From positions 1 to 12,588 of the forward strand of contig JADFDL010000024.1 in the NCBI GenBank assembly GCA_018262875.1: a stretch of DNA of 12,588 nucleotides. The letters run 5' to 3'. Both the position numbers and the translations under genes were made by a program. Source of the stretch: Rhodocyclaceae bacterium (GTDB lineage: Bacteria > Pseudomonadota > Gammaproteobacteria > Burkholderiales > Rhodocyclaceae). Under the pieces are notes generated by a model. That model saw nothing but the letters and a program-made list of their open reading frames with translations, was not told the DNA's origin and made no database searches. Position 1 is the stretch's first letter, and each line of letters starts with the position of its first letter. Shown piece after piece: positions 1 to 7,386 of the stretch.

Positions 1-106
1 GCTCGACGATCCATTCCTCGCCCTGGGGAATAATGCGTACGCCCTTCCAGACCGTGACCAGCGCGAAGGCGAGAATTGCTACGACAACGATGAATCCGGC
101 GTTCAT
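1..106 (-). CDS. Slipin/SPFH (stomatin-like, QmcA-type) membrane protein, N-terminal part only
   Basis: Partial gene: only the first 35 codons lie in the window and the rest runs off the left edge. The visible protein begins MNAGFIVVVAILAFALV, a single N-terminal membrane anchor, followed by TVWKGVRIIPQGEEWIVE, the typical entry into an SPFH/Band-7 domain of slipin/QmcA proteins (anchor, then a V-x-I-I/V-P-Q-G-E stretch). The ATG is preceded by an AAGGGGA ribosome site 4 bases away that also covers the stop codon of the NfeD-like gene upstream, with 9 bases between the two genes. Slipins form membrane-bound oligomers and are very often encoded next to NfeD partners, which supports the call. 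The function in the cell is not well defined; the family is sure, the exact subfamily less so because so little is visible. Confidence 0.8.
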   Translation of the reverse strand, partial: MNAGFIVVVAILAFALVTVWKGVRIIPQGEEWIVE

Positions 107-115
107 GATTTCCCC

Positions 116-559
116 TTAAGCCTTGCCAACCTTGAGAAAACTGCCCTCGATGCCGAGCACCTTGACGCGTTCGCCCGACCTGATCGTTTCGTCCGATATG
201 CATTCCCAACTCTCGGAACCGACGAGCGGCTTCTGGAAACGCACCTGTCCCTTCTGGTAAGGCTCGACGTCGCGGGTCAGCATGCCGACCTCGCCGACGA
301 TGTTCGAGTCAGACATGCCGACCCGGGTCTTGTGCATGCCGGGCTTGAAGATGCGGAACCAGATAACGACCATCGCCACCGAGGCGACCGTCCAGGTCAG
401 CAGTTGCGCAGTCAGACCCATGGAAGGCGCAACCAGCACGACAAGCGAGACCAGCAAGGCGCCCAGTCCGAACCAGACGATAAAGAATGCCGGCACTGCC
501 AGTTCCGCAATGATCAGCCCAATGCCCAATACAGCCCAGTGCCACCATTCGGGTTGCAT
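116..559 (-). CDS. NfeD-like membrane protein (slipin partner)
   Basis: A 147-residue protein with strongly hydrophobic segments at about residues 8-45 (one long or two packed helices) and 50-69, followed by a soluble C-terminal region (about 85-145) with the beta-rich pattern of the NfeD OB-fold (GQVRFQKPLVGSESWEC, then IRSGERVKVLGIEGSFLKV). This is the short NfeD class that lacks the ClpP-like protease domain. I chose the ATG at 559 because a GGAGG ribosome site (565-569) lies 5 bases upstream and the hydrophobic domain starts at once. The frame is open up to 616, but that start would overlap the end of ppsA and has no comparable site. The gene sits 14 bases after ppsA and 9 bases before the slipin gene, so all three are probably co-transcribed. 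NfeD proteins are thought to act with SPFH proteins in membrane organisation; that role is family knowledge, not visible here. Confidence 0.88.
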   Translation of the reverse strand: MQPEWWHWAVLGIGLIIAELAVPAFFIVWFGLGALLVSLVVLVAPSMGLTAQLLTWTVASVAMVVIWFRIFKPGMHKTRVGMSDSNIVGEVGMLTRDVEPYQKGQVRFQKPLVGSESWECISDETIRSGERVKVLGIEGSFLKVGKA

Positions 560-573
560 GCCTGCCTCCACGT

Positions 574-2958
574 TTATTTGCCCTGTTCCGCCAGATGCCT
601 GCCCAGCCGCATCCAAGTATCGACCACGGTATCAGGGTTGAGGGAAATCGTCACGATACCCTCGTCCATCAGCCATTCTGCAAAATCGACGTGATCCGAC
701 GGTCCCTGGCCGCAAATGCCAACATACTTGTCGAGCCGGCGGCAGGTCTTGATGGCCATGCTGAGCAAGGCCTTTACGGCGGCATCGCGTTCATCAAACA
801 ACCCGGCGACCAGGCCCGAGTCCCGGTCCAGGCCCAGAGTCAGTTGCGTCAAGTCGTTGGAGCCAATGGAAAAGCCATCGAAGTGTTCGAGGAAGCGTTC
901 GGCCAGGAGGGCGTTGGAGGGGATTTCGCACATCATGATCAGGCGAAGGCCGTTCTCTCCCCGTTTGAGTCCGTTCGTGGCCAAAAGATCGACTACCCCC
1001 TTGGCCTCCTCCACGGTACGGGTAAAGGGCACCATGATCTCGACATTGGTCAGGCCCATGTCGTCGCGGACGTTTTTCAAGGCACGACATTCCAGCTCGA
1101 AACATTCCCGGAAGGAGGGTGCCACGTAGCGCGAAGCACCTCGGAAGCCGAGCATCGGGTTTTCCTCTTCCGGCTCGTAAATTTCTCCGCCCAGCAGCTT
1201 GCGGTATTCGTTCGATTTGAAGTCGGACAGGCGGACGATGACGGGTTTTGGCCAGAAAGCAGCGGCAATCGTAGATACGCCTTCGGCCAGTTTTTCGACA
1301 AAAAAGTCCTTCGGGCTGGCGTAACCGCGGGAACGGCGCTGGATTTCGTCGCGCAAACCGGCGGGAACACGCTCCAGTTCCAGGATTGCCTTGGGATGGA
1401 TGCCGATGACGTTGTTGATGATGAACTCGATGCGCGCCAGGCCGACGCCGGCATTGGGAATGCCCTGGAACTCGAAGGCCAGCTCGGGGTTGCCGACGTT
1501 CATGGCGATCTTCACCGGCAGCTTGGGCAGGTTGCCCAGTTCCTGCGTAGTCACCTCGAAGTCGAGAATGCCCCGATAGATGTAGCCGGTATCGCCTTCG
1601 GCACAGGATACGGTCACCGACTCGCCTTCGGTCAGGGATGAAGTTGCATTGCCGCAGCCGACTACCGCCGGAATACCCAGCTCCCGGGCGATGATGGCCG
1701 CGTGGCAGGTGCGGCCGCCGCGATTGGTGACGATCGCCGCCGCCCGTTTCATGACGGGTTCCCAGTTCGGGTCCGTCATGTCGGTGACGAGAATGTCGCC
1801 CGGCCGCACCTTGGACATCTGCGCGGCGTCGGGGATGATGCGCACCGGGCCGGTGGCGATTTTCTGGCCGATGGCGCGCCCCGAGACGATCACCTTCGAA
1901 TGCTGCTTCAGGCGGTAGCGGCGCAGGACCTGCTGGCTTTCGCCCGCCTTTACGGTCTCCGGACGTGCCTGCAGGATGTACAGCTTGCCGTCGATGCCAT
2001 CCCTGCCCCATTCGATATCCATCGGCCGGCCATAGTGCTGCTCGATGGACACGGCGTAGCGGGCCAGTTCGTGGACGTCCTGGTCGGAGAGCGCGAAGCG
2101 GTTGCGGTCGGCCGCGTCCACATCCACCGTGCGGGTCGAGCGGCCGGCCTGCTTGGCGTCGGTGAATTCCATCCTAATCAGTTTCGAACCCAGATTGCGG
2201 CGGATGATGGCTGGGCGCCCCTCCGCCAGCTTCGGCTTGTGCACATAAAATTCATCAGGGTTGACTGCGCCCTGGACGACCGTCTCTCCCAAACCGTAGG
2301 AGGCCGTAACGAAGACGACATCGCGGAAACCGGACTCCGTATCCAGGGTGAAGATGACGCCGGCCGCACCGATGTCGCTGCGCACCATGCGCTGTACGCC
2401 GGCAGACAGGGCTACATCGGCATGCCGGAAGTGCTTGTGCACCCGATAGGAGATGGCCCTGTCGTTGTAGAGCGAGGCGAATACATGCCTGACGGCCTGG
2501 AGCACGTTGTCCAGGCCATGGATATTGAGAAAGGTCTCCTGCTGTCCGGCAAAGGAGGCATCCGGCAGGTCTTCCGCCGTCGCACTCGATCGCACGGCGA
2601 ACGAGGCATCCGCCTCGCCGCTGCCGACCAGTGCCTGGTAATGGGCTTTGATTTCCCGTTCGAGCTGCTCTGGAAAAGGCTGATCGGCGATCCAGCCGCG
2701 AATTTGCGCACCCGTAGACGCCAGGGCTTCGACGTCTTCGACGTTCAGGCGGTCGAGCGCTGCGTTGATACGGTCTGCCAGGCCTCGATGGCCGAGAAAA
2801 TCCCGATAGGCTTGAGCCGTGGTGGCAAAGCCACCCGGCACACGGACGCCGGAATGGGCGAGCTGGCTGATCATTTCGCCCAAGGAGGCATTCTTGCCGC
2901 CCACTTTTTCGACATCGGACATGCGCAGTGCTTCGAACGCGATTACGTATTGAGTCAT
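574..2958 (-). CDS. ppsA: Phosphoenolpyruvate synthase (pyruvate, water dikinase)
   Basis: Makes PEP from pyruvate and ATP, giving AMP and phosphate; the entry step to gluconeogenesis, in the cytosol. The protein has 794 residues, close to the usual length of about 790. The order is an N-terminal ATP-grasp nucleotide-binding domain (residues about 15-335, with [12 protein letters not shown] and [19 protein letters not shown]), the swivelling phosphohistidine domain ([17 protein letters not shown], phospho-carrier His419), and the C-terminal PEP/pyruvate TIM barrel ([18 protein letters not shown] at 696-713 and [10 protein letters not shown] with Cys749). Thr417, two residues before the His, is the position modified by the PpsR regulator, whose gene is divergent to this one. 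I chose the ATG at 2958 because [20 protein letters not shown] matches the family start and GGAA lies 8 bases upstream; an in-frame GTG at 2985 would only add nine atypical residues. It is likely co-transcribed with the following NfeD-like gene. Confidence 0.97.
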   Translation of the reverse strand: MTQYVIAFEALRMSDVEKVGGKNASLGEMISQLAHSGVRVPGGFATTAQAYRDFLGHRGLADRINAALDRLNVEDVEALASTGAQIRGWIADQPFPEQLEREIKAHYQALVGSGEADASFAVRSSATAEDLPDASFAGQQETFLNIHGLDNVLQAVRHVFASLYNDRAISYRVHKHFRHADVALSAGVQRMVRSDIGAAGVIFTLDTESGFRDVVFVTASYGLGETVVQGAVNPDEFYVHKPKLAEGRPAIIRRNLGSKLIRMEFTDAKQAGRSTRTVDVDAADRNRFALSDQDVHELARYAVSIEQHYGRPMDIEWGRDGIDGKLYILQARPETVKAGESQQVLRRYRLKQHSKVIVSGRAIGQKIATGPVRIIPDAAQMSKVRPGDILVTDMTDPNWEPVMKRAAAIVTNRGGRTCHAAIIARELGIPAVVGCGNATSSLTEGESVTVSCAEGDTGYIYRGILDFEVTTQELGNLPKLPVKIAMNVGNPELAFEFQGIPNAGVGLARIEFIINNVIGIHPKAILELERVPAGLRDEIQRRSRGYASPKDFFVEKLAEGVSTIAAAFWPKPVIVRLSDFKSNEYRKLLGGEIYEPEEENPMLGFRGASRYVAPSFRECFELECRALKNVRDDMGLTNVEIMVPFTRTVEEAKGVVDLLATNGLKRGENGLRLIMMCEIPSNALLAERFLEHFDGFSIGSNDLTQLTLGLDRDSGLVAGLFDERDAAVKALLSMAIKTCRRLDKYVGICGQGPSDHVDFAEWLMDEGIVTISLNPDTVVDTWMRLGRHLAEQGK

Positions 2959-3031
2959 TCCTATCTTTCCGGGATGCGGCGACACGATAAAATGTGAATT
3001 TTAGCCGCTTTTATCAGTTGGGGATTTCCCG
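2959..3031. promoter_or_regulatory. Divergent ppsA/ppsR promoter region with central inverted repeat
   Basis: The 73-base gap between two divergent genes must hold both promoters unless transcription comes from further off. At its centre is a perfect 6-base inverted repeat with a 4-base loop, TAAAATgtgaATTTTA (2988-3003). Each arm read in its own direction is a -10-like TAAAAT, which would place the start sites about 30 bases before each ATG. No good -35 box is visible for either side. The stretch may therefore be paired -10 elements, an operator, or both. The ppsR ribosome site (GGGGA, 3020-3024) lies within GGGATTTCCC (3021-3030), a short imperfect palindrome next to the start codon. Promoter positions are inferred by eye. 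Confidence 0.45.
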
Positions 3032-3862
3032 ATGACGGACAGGCACGCCCGAACCGTGTTCTTCATATCCGACGGTACCGGCATTACCGCGGAAACGCTG
3101 GGCCACAGCCTGCTGACGCAATTCGAGGGGATCGATTTTCGTCAGGTGCGACTCCCATTTGTCTCGACCCTTGGCCAAGCGAGGGAATGCCTGCTGCAGA
3201 TCCGGCATGCCGCCGAGCGGGACGGCATTCGTCCGATCGTCGTCACTACCCTGGTGGATCCCAATATCAGCGAAATACTGCGCGAAGCCGATGCGCTGTT
3301 TCTGGATTTCTTCGAAGCCTTCATCGTGCCGCTGGAGGACGAACTGGGCGCAAAGTCCACTCACACCATCGGCCGCTCGCATGGCCAGGCCGGCAGCCAG
3401 GATTACAGCAACCGCATCGAGGCGGTGAATTTCACCCTGGCCCACGATGACGGCGCATCCGACCTGAATCTGGACAGGGCTGAAGTGATCCTGGTCGGTG
3501 TCTCGCGCAGCGGGAAAACCCCCACCAGCCTGTACCTGGCGCTGCAATTCGGCATCAGGGCGGCCAATTATCCCTTGATCCCCGAAGATTTCGAGAGGAA
3601 GAAACTGCCTGAAGTCCTCTATAGGCATCACGCCAAGCTGTTCGGTTTGACCATTGCACCGGAACGGCTGCATCAAATACGCACGGAGCGGCGGCCCGAC
3701 AGCAAATATGCCTCCCTGGCGAATTGCCGTATCGAAATCGAGGAGGCGCAAAAACTGATGAAACGGGAAGGCGTGCGCTGGATGGACTCAACGACAAAAT
3801 CCATCGAGGAGATCGCCACGACGATCATGCAGGCGGTGAAGCTGGACCGCCACGTTTTCTAG
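3032..3862 (+). CDS. ppsR: PEP synthase regulatory protein (bifunctional kinase/pyrophosphorylase)
   Basis: A 276-residue DUF299/PSRP-family protein. Family members inactivate PEP synthase by ADP-dependent phosphorylation of a Thr next to the catalytic His, and reactivate it by phosphate-dependent removal, giving pyrophosphate. Visible signatures are the N-terminal [19 protein letters not shown] (residues 10-28) and the nucleotide-binding P-loop [11 protein letters not shown] (156-166), followed by the conserved Y-P-L-I-P segment (180-184) and a C-terminal [12 protein letters not shown] (249-260). The start has GGGGA 7 bases upstream. It is divergent to ppsA, whose Thr417/His419 site is intact, so the pair is a coherent regulatory unit. 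The 3' end lies 2 bases from the end of the convergent RNA methyltransferase gene, leaving no space for an independent terminator. The alternative assignment, a regulator of pyruvate phosphate dikinase, is less likely because the neighbour is a PEP synthase. Confidence 0.96.
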   Translation: MTDRHARTVFFISDGTGITAETLGHSLLTQFEGIDFRQVRLPFVSTLGQARECLLQIRHAAERDGIRPIVVTTLVDPNISEILREADALFLDFFEAFIVPLEDELGAKSTHTIGRSHGQAGSQDYSNRIEAVNFTLAHDDGASDLNLDRAEVILVGVSRSGKTPTSLYLALQFGIRAANYPLIPEDFERKKLPEVLYRHHAKLFGLTIAPERLHQIRTERRPDSKYASLANCRIEIEEAQKLMKREGVRWMDSTTKSIEEIATTIMQAVKLDRHVF

Positions 3863-3864
3863 GG

Positions 3865-4653
3865 CTAGGCGCTCCTGGCCATTTTCTGTCTCACCTCCTC
3901 GAACAGGCAGATCGAGGCTGCCGCCGCAACGTTGAGCGATTCGGCCTGTCCCGGCATGGGGATTTTTACGGCATGAGCGGCCCGGCCTGCCACATCCGCC
4001 GTCAAGCCGCCGCCTTCGTTTCCGAACACCCACGCCACAGGACCGGTCAGATCGAGTTCGAAGAGGGTGGCGCCTGCATCGAGTCGGGTCGATACGCTGA
4101 TGCCGTCATGGTTGTCGAGGATCCGATCCAGCGCGGCATGTTCGTGGATTCGCATCAGGAAATGGGCGCCCATGGCTGCACGCAGGACGCGCGGCGACCA
4201 TGCCTGCGCACAACCCGGGCCGAGAAAAATGTCGGCAATGCCGGCCGCTGCGGAAGAGCGCAGGATCGCCCCCAGGTTCCCGGCATCCTGTATGGCTTCG
4301 AGGAGGACACAGGAGCCTGCCGTCGCTGCCGGGGCTGGCTGATGTGGAATGGAAATCAGCGCAAGAATGCCCGTCGGCGTACTGACGGGACTGACTTCTT
4401 TGAACAGGGCATCGCTTAACACATACGGATCCGTCTGACGGCGCCGTGAAAGAAATTCGCTGATTTCAGCCTGTTGCGCTCCGCTTTCGCTGACAGCCAG
4501 CAGGTCCGGCGGGCCGTAGCGATCGAACCAGGCCAAGACCAGATGCATGCCGTCCAGCACGGTCTTGCCCTGCTTGCGCCGCTCGCGGGAGGATTCCGCG
4601 AGCAGCCGAAGCTGCTTGAATGTGGCGTTGTCGCGGGATGTGATTTTCTTCAT
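3865..4653 (-). CDS. TrmH/SpoU-family RNA 2'-O-methyltransferase
   Basis: A 262-residue S-adenosylmethionine-dependent ribose methyltransferase of the SPOUT (knotted) class. The N-terminal third (about 1-105) is the SpoU substrate-binding region, with KQLRLLAESSRERRKQGK and STPTGILALI. The C-terminal catalytic part has all three SpoU motifs: motif 1 QDAGNLGAILRSSAAAG (122-138, with the usual Asn126 and Arg132), motif 2 FGNEGGGL (210-217), and motif 3 IPMPGQAESLNVAAAAS (231-247), which forms the knot and cofactor pocket. The target is probably rRNA, as in RlmB-like proteins of this length, but the substrate site cannot be read from sequence. No ribosome site is seen before the ATG. The gene is divergent from the SenB-like gene (28-base gap) and tail to tail with ppsR. 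Presence beside rnhB and ppsR is usual in betaproteobacteria as far as I recall. Confidence 0.92.
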   Translation of the reverse strand: MKKITSRDNATFKQLRLLAESSRERRKQGKTVLDGMHLVLAWFDRYGPPDLLAVSESGAQQAEISEFLSRRRQTDPYVLSDALFKEVSPVSTPTGILALISIPHQPAPAATAGSCVLLEAIQDAGNLGAILRSSAAAGIADIFLGPGCAQAWSPRVLRAAMGAHFLMRIHEHAALDRILDNHDGISVSTRLDAGATLFELDLTGPVAWVFGNEGGGLTADVAGRAAHAVKIPMPGQAESLNVAAAASICLFEEVRQKMARSA

Positions 4654-4681
4654 TGGGAATCGAAAGTATAGTGGCTATTCC
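4654..4681. promoter_or_regulatory. 28-base divergent junction with overlapping -10-like boxes and a dyad
   Basis: Two divergent start codons are separated by 28 bases only. Overlapping -10-like hexamers are present: TATAGT on the plus strand (4667-4672) and TATACT on the minus strand (4670 down to 4665). If used, either would give an almost leaderless transcript (a few bases before the ATG), which fits the lack of a clear ribosome site for either gene. GGAAT (4656-4660) and ATTCC (4677-4681) form an inverted repeat centred on the same TATA; 9 of 13 base pairs of the 26-base dyad match. No convincing -35 box was found. Regulatory role is inference. Confidence 0.35.
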
Positions 4682-5647
4682 ATGCCCGCGGCCAAAGTCG
4701 TCATTGTCACCCCCGCCCCGCCCGGTTCGCGCGCCGGCAATCGCAAAACGGCGATACGCTGGGCGCAATTCCTGCGCGATTTCGGTTGCCGCGTATCGGT
4801 CCTGACGCAATGGGCTGGAGAACCCTGCGATCTCCTGGTCGCCCTCCACGCGCGCAAAAGTCATGTTGCGTTGCGCGCGTTCCGGGAAAGCCATCCCGAC
4901 CGGCCCGCCTTGCTGGCATTGACCGGCACCGACATCTATCGTGACATCCGTCAGGACAGGGACGCAGCGGCTTCGCTTGAAATGGCGACACGCCTGATCG
5001 TGCTGCAGAAGGAAGCGCTTGAAGAACTGACGCCGAAGCAGCGGCGCAAGGCGCGCGTCATACACCAGTCCGTCACGAGCCCTCTTGTTCCCGTTCCGCC
5101 CGTTCGCAAGTTCCGCTCTTGCGTACTGGGTCATTTGCGCGAGGAAAAAGATCCTTTTTGCGCAGCCAGGGCACTGCGATGGGTGTCCGATTCTCATGTC
5201 GAAATCATCCAGGCCGGCAAGGCGCTTTCGGCAAAAATGACGCATGAGGCCGAACGGCGCATGCGCGACGACGCAAGATACCGCTGGGTAGGGGAACTGC
5301 CCCATTGGGCAGCGATGCGCCTGCTTTCCCGCAGCCACGCCATGGTGATCAGTTCGAGGATGGAAGGCGGCGCACACGTGGTATCCGAAGCCATCGCCAT
5401 GGGCATACCCGTGATCGCGACGGACATTCCCGGCAACCGAGGGCTCCTCGGCACCGGCTATCCGGCTTATTTCCCGGTGGGCGACCACACCGTTCTGGCT
5501 GCATTGCTGCGTCGGGCCTTGGACGATCCACGATTCCTCAATTGCCTCGCTGCAGCGGTCAGGCGCCGCCGCCCATTGGTCGATCCGAGGCGGGAGCAAC
5601 GCACTTGGCGGGGCCTGCTGCGGGAATTGGGTTTCAGACCGGCCTGA
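4682..5647 (+). CDS. senB: SenB-like glycosyltransferase (putative selenosugar synthase)
   Basis: A 321-residue GT-B fold glycosyltransferase. Motifs match what I recall of the TIGR04348 family, which includes SenB of selenoneine biosynthesis: [22 protein letters not shown] (residues 7-28) at the start of the N-terminal Rossmann domain, [11 protein letters not shown] (50-60), [10 protein letters not shown] (80-89), [10 protein letters not shown] (150-159) opening the second Rossmann domain, [10 protein letters not shown] (199-208), [16 protein letters not shown] (224-239, the nucleotide-sugar Glu motif) and a YFPVGD segment (263-268). SenB joins selenophosphate to a UDP-sugar to form a selenosugar, which SenA couples to hercynine; SenC, a SelD homologue, supplies selenophosphate. 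Neither senA nor senC is in this window. The ATG at 4682 fits the family start; the longer open frame back to 4547 runs over the divergent methyltransferase gene. The gene lies opposite to the lipid A operon, overlapping rnhB by 14 bases at the 3' ends. Family call is firm; the selenium role here is an inference. Confidence 0.75.
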   Translation: MPAAKVVIVTPAPPGSRAGNRKTAIRWAQFLRDFGCRVSVLTQWAGEPCDLLVALHARKSHVALRAFRESHPDRPALLALTGTDIYRDIRQDRDAAASLEMATRLIVLQKEALEELTPKQRRKARVIHQSVTSPLVPVPPVRKFRSCVLGHLREEKDPFCAARALRWVSDSHVEIIQAGKALSAKMTHEAERRMRDDARYRWVGELPHWAAMRLLSRSHAMVISSRMEGGAHVVSEAIAMGIPVIATDIPGNRGLLGTGYPAYFPVGDHTVLAALLRRALDDPRFLNCLAAAVRRRRPLVDPRREQRTWRGLLRELGFRPA

Positions 5648-6221
5648 GCAAATCCCGCACCGGAGCAAAGCTGCGGCGATAAATGTCGACAACACCATGT
5701 TCGCGCAGAGCCGCGAGGTGGGCCGCCGTCGGGTAGCCTTTGTGCCGATCCAGCCCGTATTGCGGATACTGGGCATGCAGGCGAAGCATTTCGGCGTCGC
5801 GGGCCGTCTTGGCCAGTATCGAGGCGGCGGAGATGGCGGCCACGCTGCTGTCACCTTTCACGACGGCCCGGACGGGATGGACAATCCGCGGGCAATGCGT
5901 TCCGTCGACCAGGACCGCGTCAGGCTGCAGAACGAGCGCCTCGATGGCCCGGCGCATGGCCAGCAAAGTGGCTTGCAGAATATTCAGGGCATCGATTTCC
6001 TCGACCGATGCGCTGGCGACCGCCCAGGCCAGGGAGCGTTCGCGGACAAGGAGGGCCAGCCTGTCGCGGGTTTTCTCGGTCAGCTTCTTCGAATCGGCCA
6101 GCCCCGCCACCGGATTGCTTGCATCGAGAATGACGGCGGCGGCAAAAACGGGCCCGGCCAAAGGCCCCCTGCCCGCTTCATCGACGCCGCAAATCAAACT
6201 GCCTGCGGTGCCGAGGTCCAT
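5634..6221 (-). CDS. rnhB: Ribonuclease HII
   Basis: Cuts the RNA strand of RNA-DNA hybrids, including single ribonucleotides left in DNA. The 195-residue protein has the whole family pattern: [14 protein letters not shown] (residues 12-25), [10 protein letters not shown] (41-50), LVDG (104-107), [17 protein letters not shown] (122-138) and [11 protein letters not shown] (155-165). The four metal-binding acidic residues expected from E. coli RNase HII are present as Asp14, Glu15, Asp106 and Asp124. The ATG at 6221 lies inside the end of lpxB (28-base overlap), with GGAAGGA just upstream, so translation is probably coupled to lpxB. Its 3' end overlaps the convergent SenB-like gene by 14 bases. 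In E. coli rnhB also follows lpxB, but there dnaE comes next; here that place is taken by other genes. Confidence 0.97.
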   Translation of the reverse strand: MDLGTAGSLICGVDEAGRGPLAGPVFAAAVILDASNPVAGLADSKKLTEKTRDRLALLVRERSLAWAVASASVEEIDALNILQATLLAMRRAIEALVLQPDAVLVDGTHCPRIVHPVRAVVKGDSSVAAISAASILAKTARDAEMLRLHAQYPQYGLDRHKGYPTAAHLAALREHGVVDIYRRSFAPVRDLLRPV

Positions 6222-7375
6222 ACATCCTTCCGGTTCAAGTACTGCACGATTGCCTCCGCTGCGCGTACTGAGGAATTCTGTCGCAACTGTTCATGCAGAA
6301 GGGTGAAAGCACTCTCGATGCGGCGGCACGTCTCCTGATCTTCGACCAGATTGCCCAGGGCCTGTGCCAGATTGTCGGGAGTTGCATCGTCCTGCAGAAA
6401 TTCCGGCACGACAAAATGTCCGGCCAGTATGTTCGGCAGTCCAACCCAGGACTGATATTTCATACGGCGCATGAGACGCCACGACCATGGCGACATGCGG
6501 TAGGCGATGACCATCGGTTTCTTGAGGAGGGCTGCCTCCAGGGTGGCTGTCCCGCTGGCGACCAGTACGCCATCGGCCACGCCCATTGCGTCATGGGCAT
6601 GGCCGAACAGCCGGGTGATCGGCAATTCCTGGGCCGACAATCGGTAGAGGGCGAGGTCGAACATATCCCGCGTCTCGCGCGTCGCCAGCGGCACGAGGAA
6701 GCGCGCCTGCGGAAAGCGTTGATTCAGACGCTTGGCCGTTTCGATGAAGGTGTCAGCCATGAAGTGCAGTTCCGACTGCCTGCTGCCGGGCAGGAGCGCG
6801 AACACCAGCTGATCCTGCGGTATATCGAGTTTCTCACGCAAGGCCGAACGATCGACTTCAAGCGGGATAACGTCAGCCAGCGGATGGCCGACATAGCTGA
6901 CAGGAATGTTGTTTCGCCGGTAGATTTCCTCTTCAAACGGAAACAAGGCCAGCATGTGCGATACGGATTGAGCGATGCCGCGAATGCGGCCGCCGCGCCA
7001 GGCCCAGATGGAGGGGCTGACGTAATGGATTGCCGGAATGCCATGCGCCTTCAACCGCTTTTCGAGATGAAGGTTGAAATCCGGGGCATCGACGCCGATG
7101 AAAACCTGCGGCGGATCGTCCAGCATGTCGGCGAGGAGTTTCCGGCGGATGCCGGTGATCTCGCGGTAATGCCTGAGCACTTCAGCATATCCCCGTACGG
7201 CGAGCCTCTCGGACGGAAACAGGGCCCGAAAACCGGCCGCCTGCATTTTGGGTCCGCCAATGCCGTAAAAGTCAGTCTCCGGAACACGGCGCTTGAGGGC
7301 CTGGATGAGATGGCTGGCCAGTAAATCGCCGGAAGCTTCCCCGGCCACCATCGCGATCCGAATTTTCTCAGGCAC
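6194..7375 (-). CDS. lpxB: Lipid-A-disaccharide synthase
   Basis: GT19 glycosyltransferase that joins lipid X to UDP-2,3-diacylglucosamine to give the lipid A disaccharide 1-phosphate at the inner face of the inner membrane. The 393-residue protein, near the usual 380-390, shows [15 protein letters not shown] (residues 9-23), the catalytic-Asp segment [11 protein letters not shown] (94-104, Asp98), [14 protein letters not shown] (117-130), YVGHPLAD (161-168), LLPGSRQSE (194-202) and [17 protein letters not shown] (273-289). The start is GTG at 7375: an AGGGG ribosome site (7382-7386) lies 6 bases upstream and overlaps the lpxA stop, and the next in-frame Met is inside the GEASGD motif and so too late. 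The gene ends within rnhB. It is part of the skp-lpxD-fabZ-lpxA-lpxB-rnhB run. Confidence 0.97.
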   Translation of the reverse strand: MPEKIRIAMVAGEASGDLLASHLIQALKRRVPETDFYGIGGPKMQAAGFRALFPSERLAVRGYAEVLRHYREITGIRRKLLADMLDDPPQVFIGVDAPDFNLHLEKRLKAHGIPAIHYVSPSIWAWRGGRIRGIAQSVSHMLALFPFEEEIYRRNNIPVSYVGHPLADVIPLEVDRSALREKLDIPQDQLVFALLPGSRQSELHFMADTFIETAKRLNQRFPQARFLVPLATRETRDMFDLALYRLSAQELPITRLFGHAHDAMGVADGVLVASGTATLEAALLKKPMVIAYRMSPWSWRLMRRMKYQSWVGLPNILAGHFVVPEFLQDDATPDNLAQALGNLVEDQETCRRIESAFTLLHEQLRQNSSVRAAEAIVQYLNRKDVWTSAPQAV

Positions 7376-7381
7376 GAACGG

Positions 7382-7386
7382 CCCCT
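7382..7386 (-). promoter_or_regulatory. Ribosome binding site of lpxB, supporting a GTG start
   Basis: AGGGG on the minus strand begins inside the TAG stop of lpxA and lies 6 bases before the GTG of lpxB. It decides for GTG at 7375, since no ATG suitable for a full-length LpxB exists. The overlap of stop and ribosome site suggests translation coupled to lpxA. Confidence 0.75.

Noticed and set aside
595..2997. Long plus-strand open frames (about 348 and 431 codons) opposite ppsA
   Set aside because: They lie fully antisense to a well-conserved gene, their translations have no recognisable domain, and high GC at codon position 3 commonly keeps such frames open.
3021..3030. GGGATTTCCC as a possible hairpin hiding the ppsR ribosome site
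   Set aside because: The stem would be only four base pairs with a two-base loop, too small to be stable; probably chance.
4547..4681. Extended N-terminus of the SenB-like protein by 45 residues
   Set aside because: It would run over the 5' end of the divergent methyltransferase gene, and the family begins at the [11 protein letters not shown] segment just after the ATG at 4682.
5634..5700. A terminator for the lipid A operon after rnhB
   Set aside because: No stem followed by a T-run on the minus strand was found here or in the adjoining SenB-like coding region.
4466..5854. A 462-codon minus-strand open frame spanning the SenB-like gene between rnhB and the methyltransferase gene
   Set aside because: It would bridge the gap on the operon strand, but it overlaps three genes with clear motifs, has low-complexity Arg/Pro/Ala-rich content and no family signature. 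It is a shadow of the plus-strand gene.
6293..7324. A 343-codon plus-strand open frame opposite lpxB
   Set aside because: Antisense to lpxB, whose motifs are complete; the translation shows no recognisable protein and there is no ribosome site before it.
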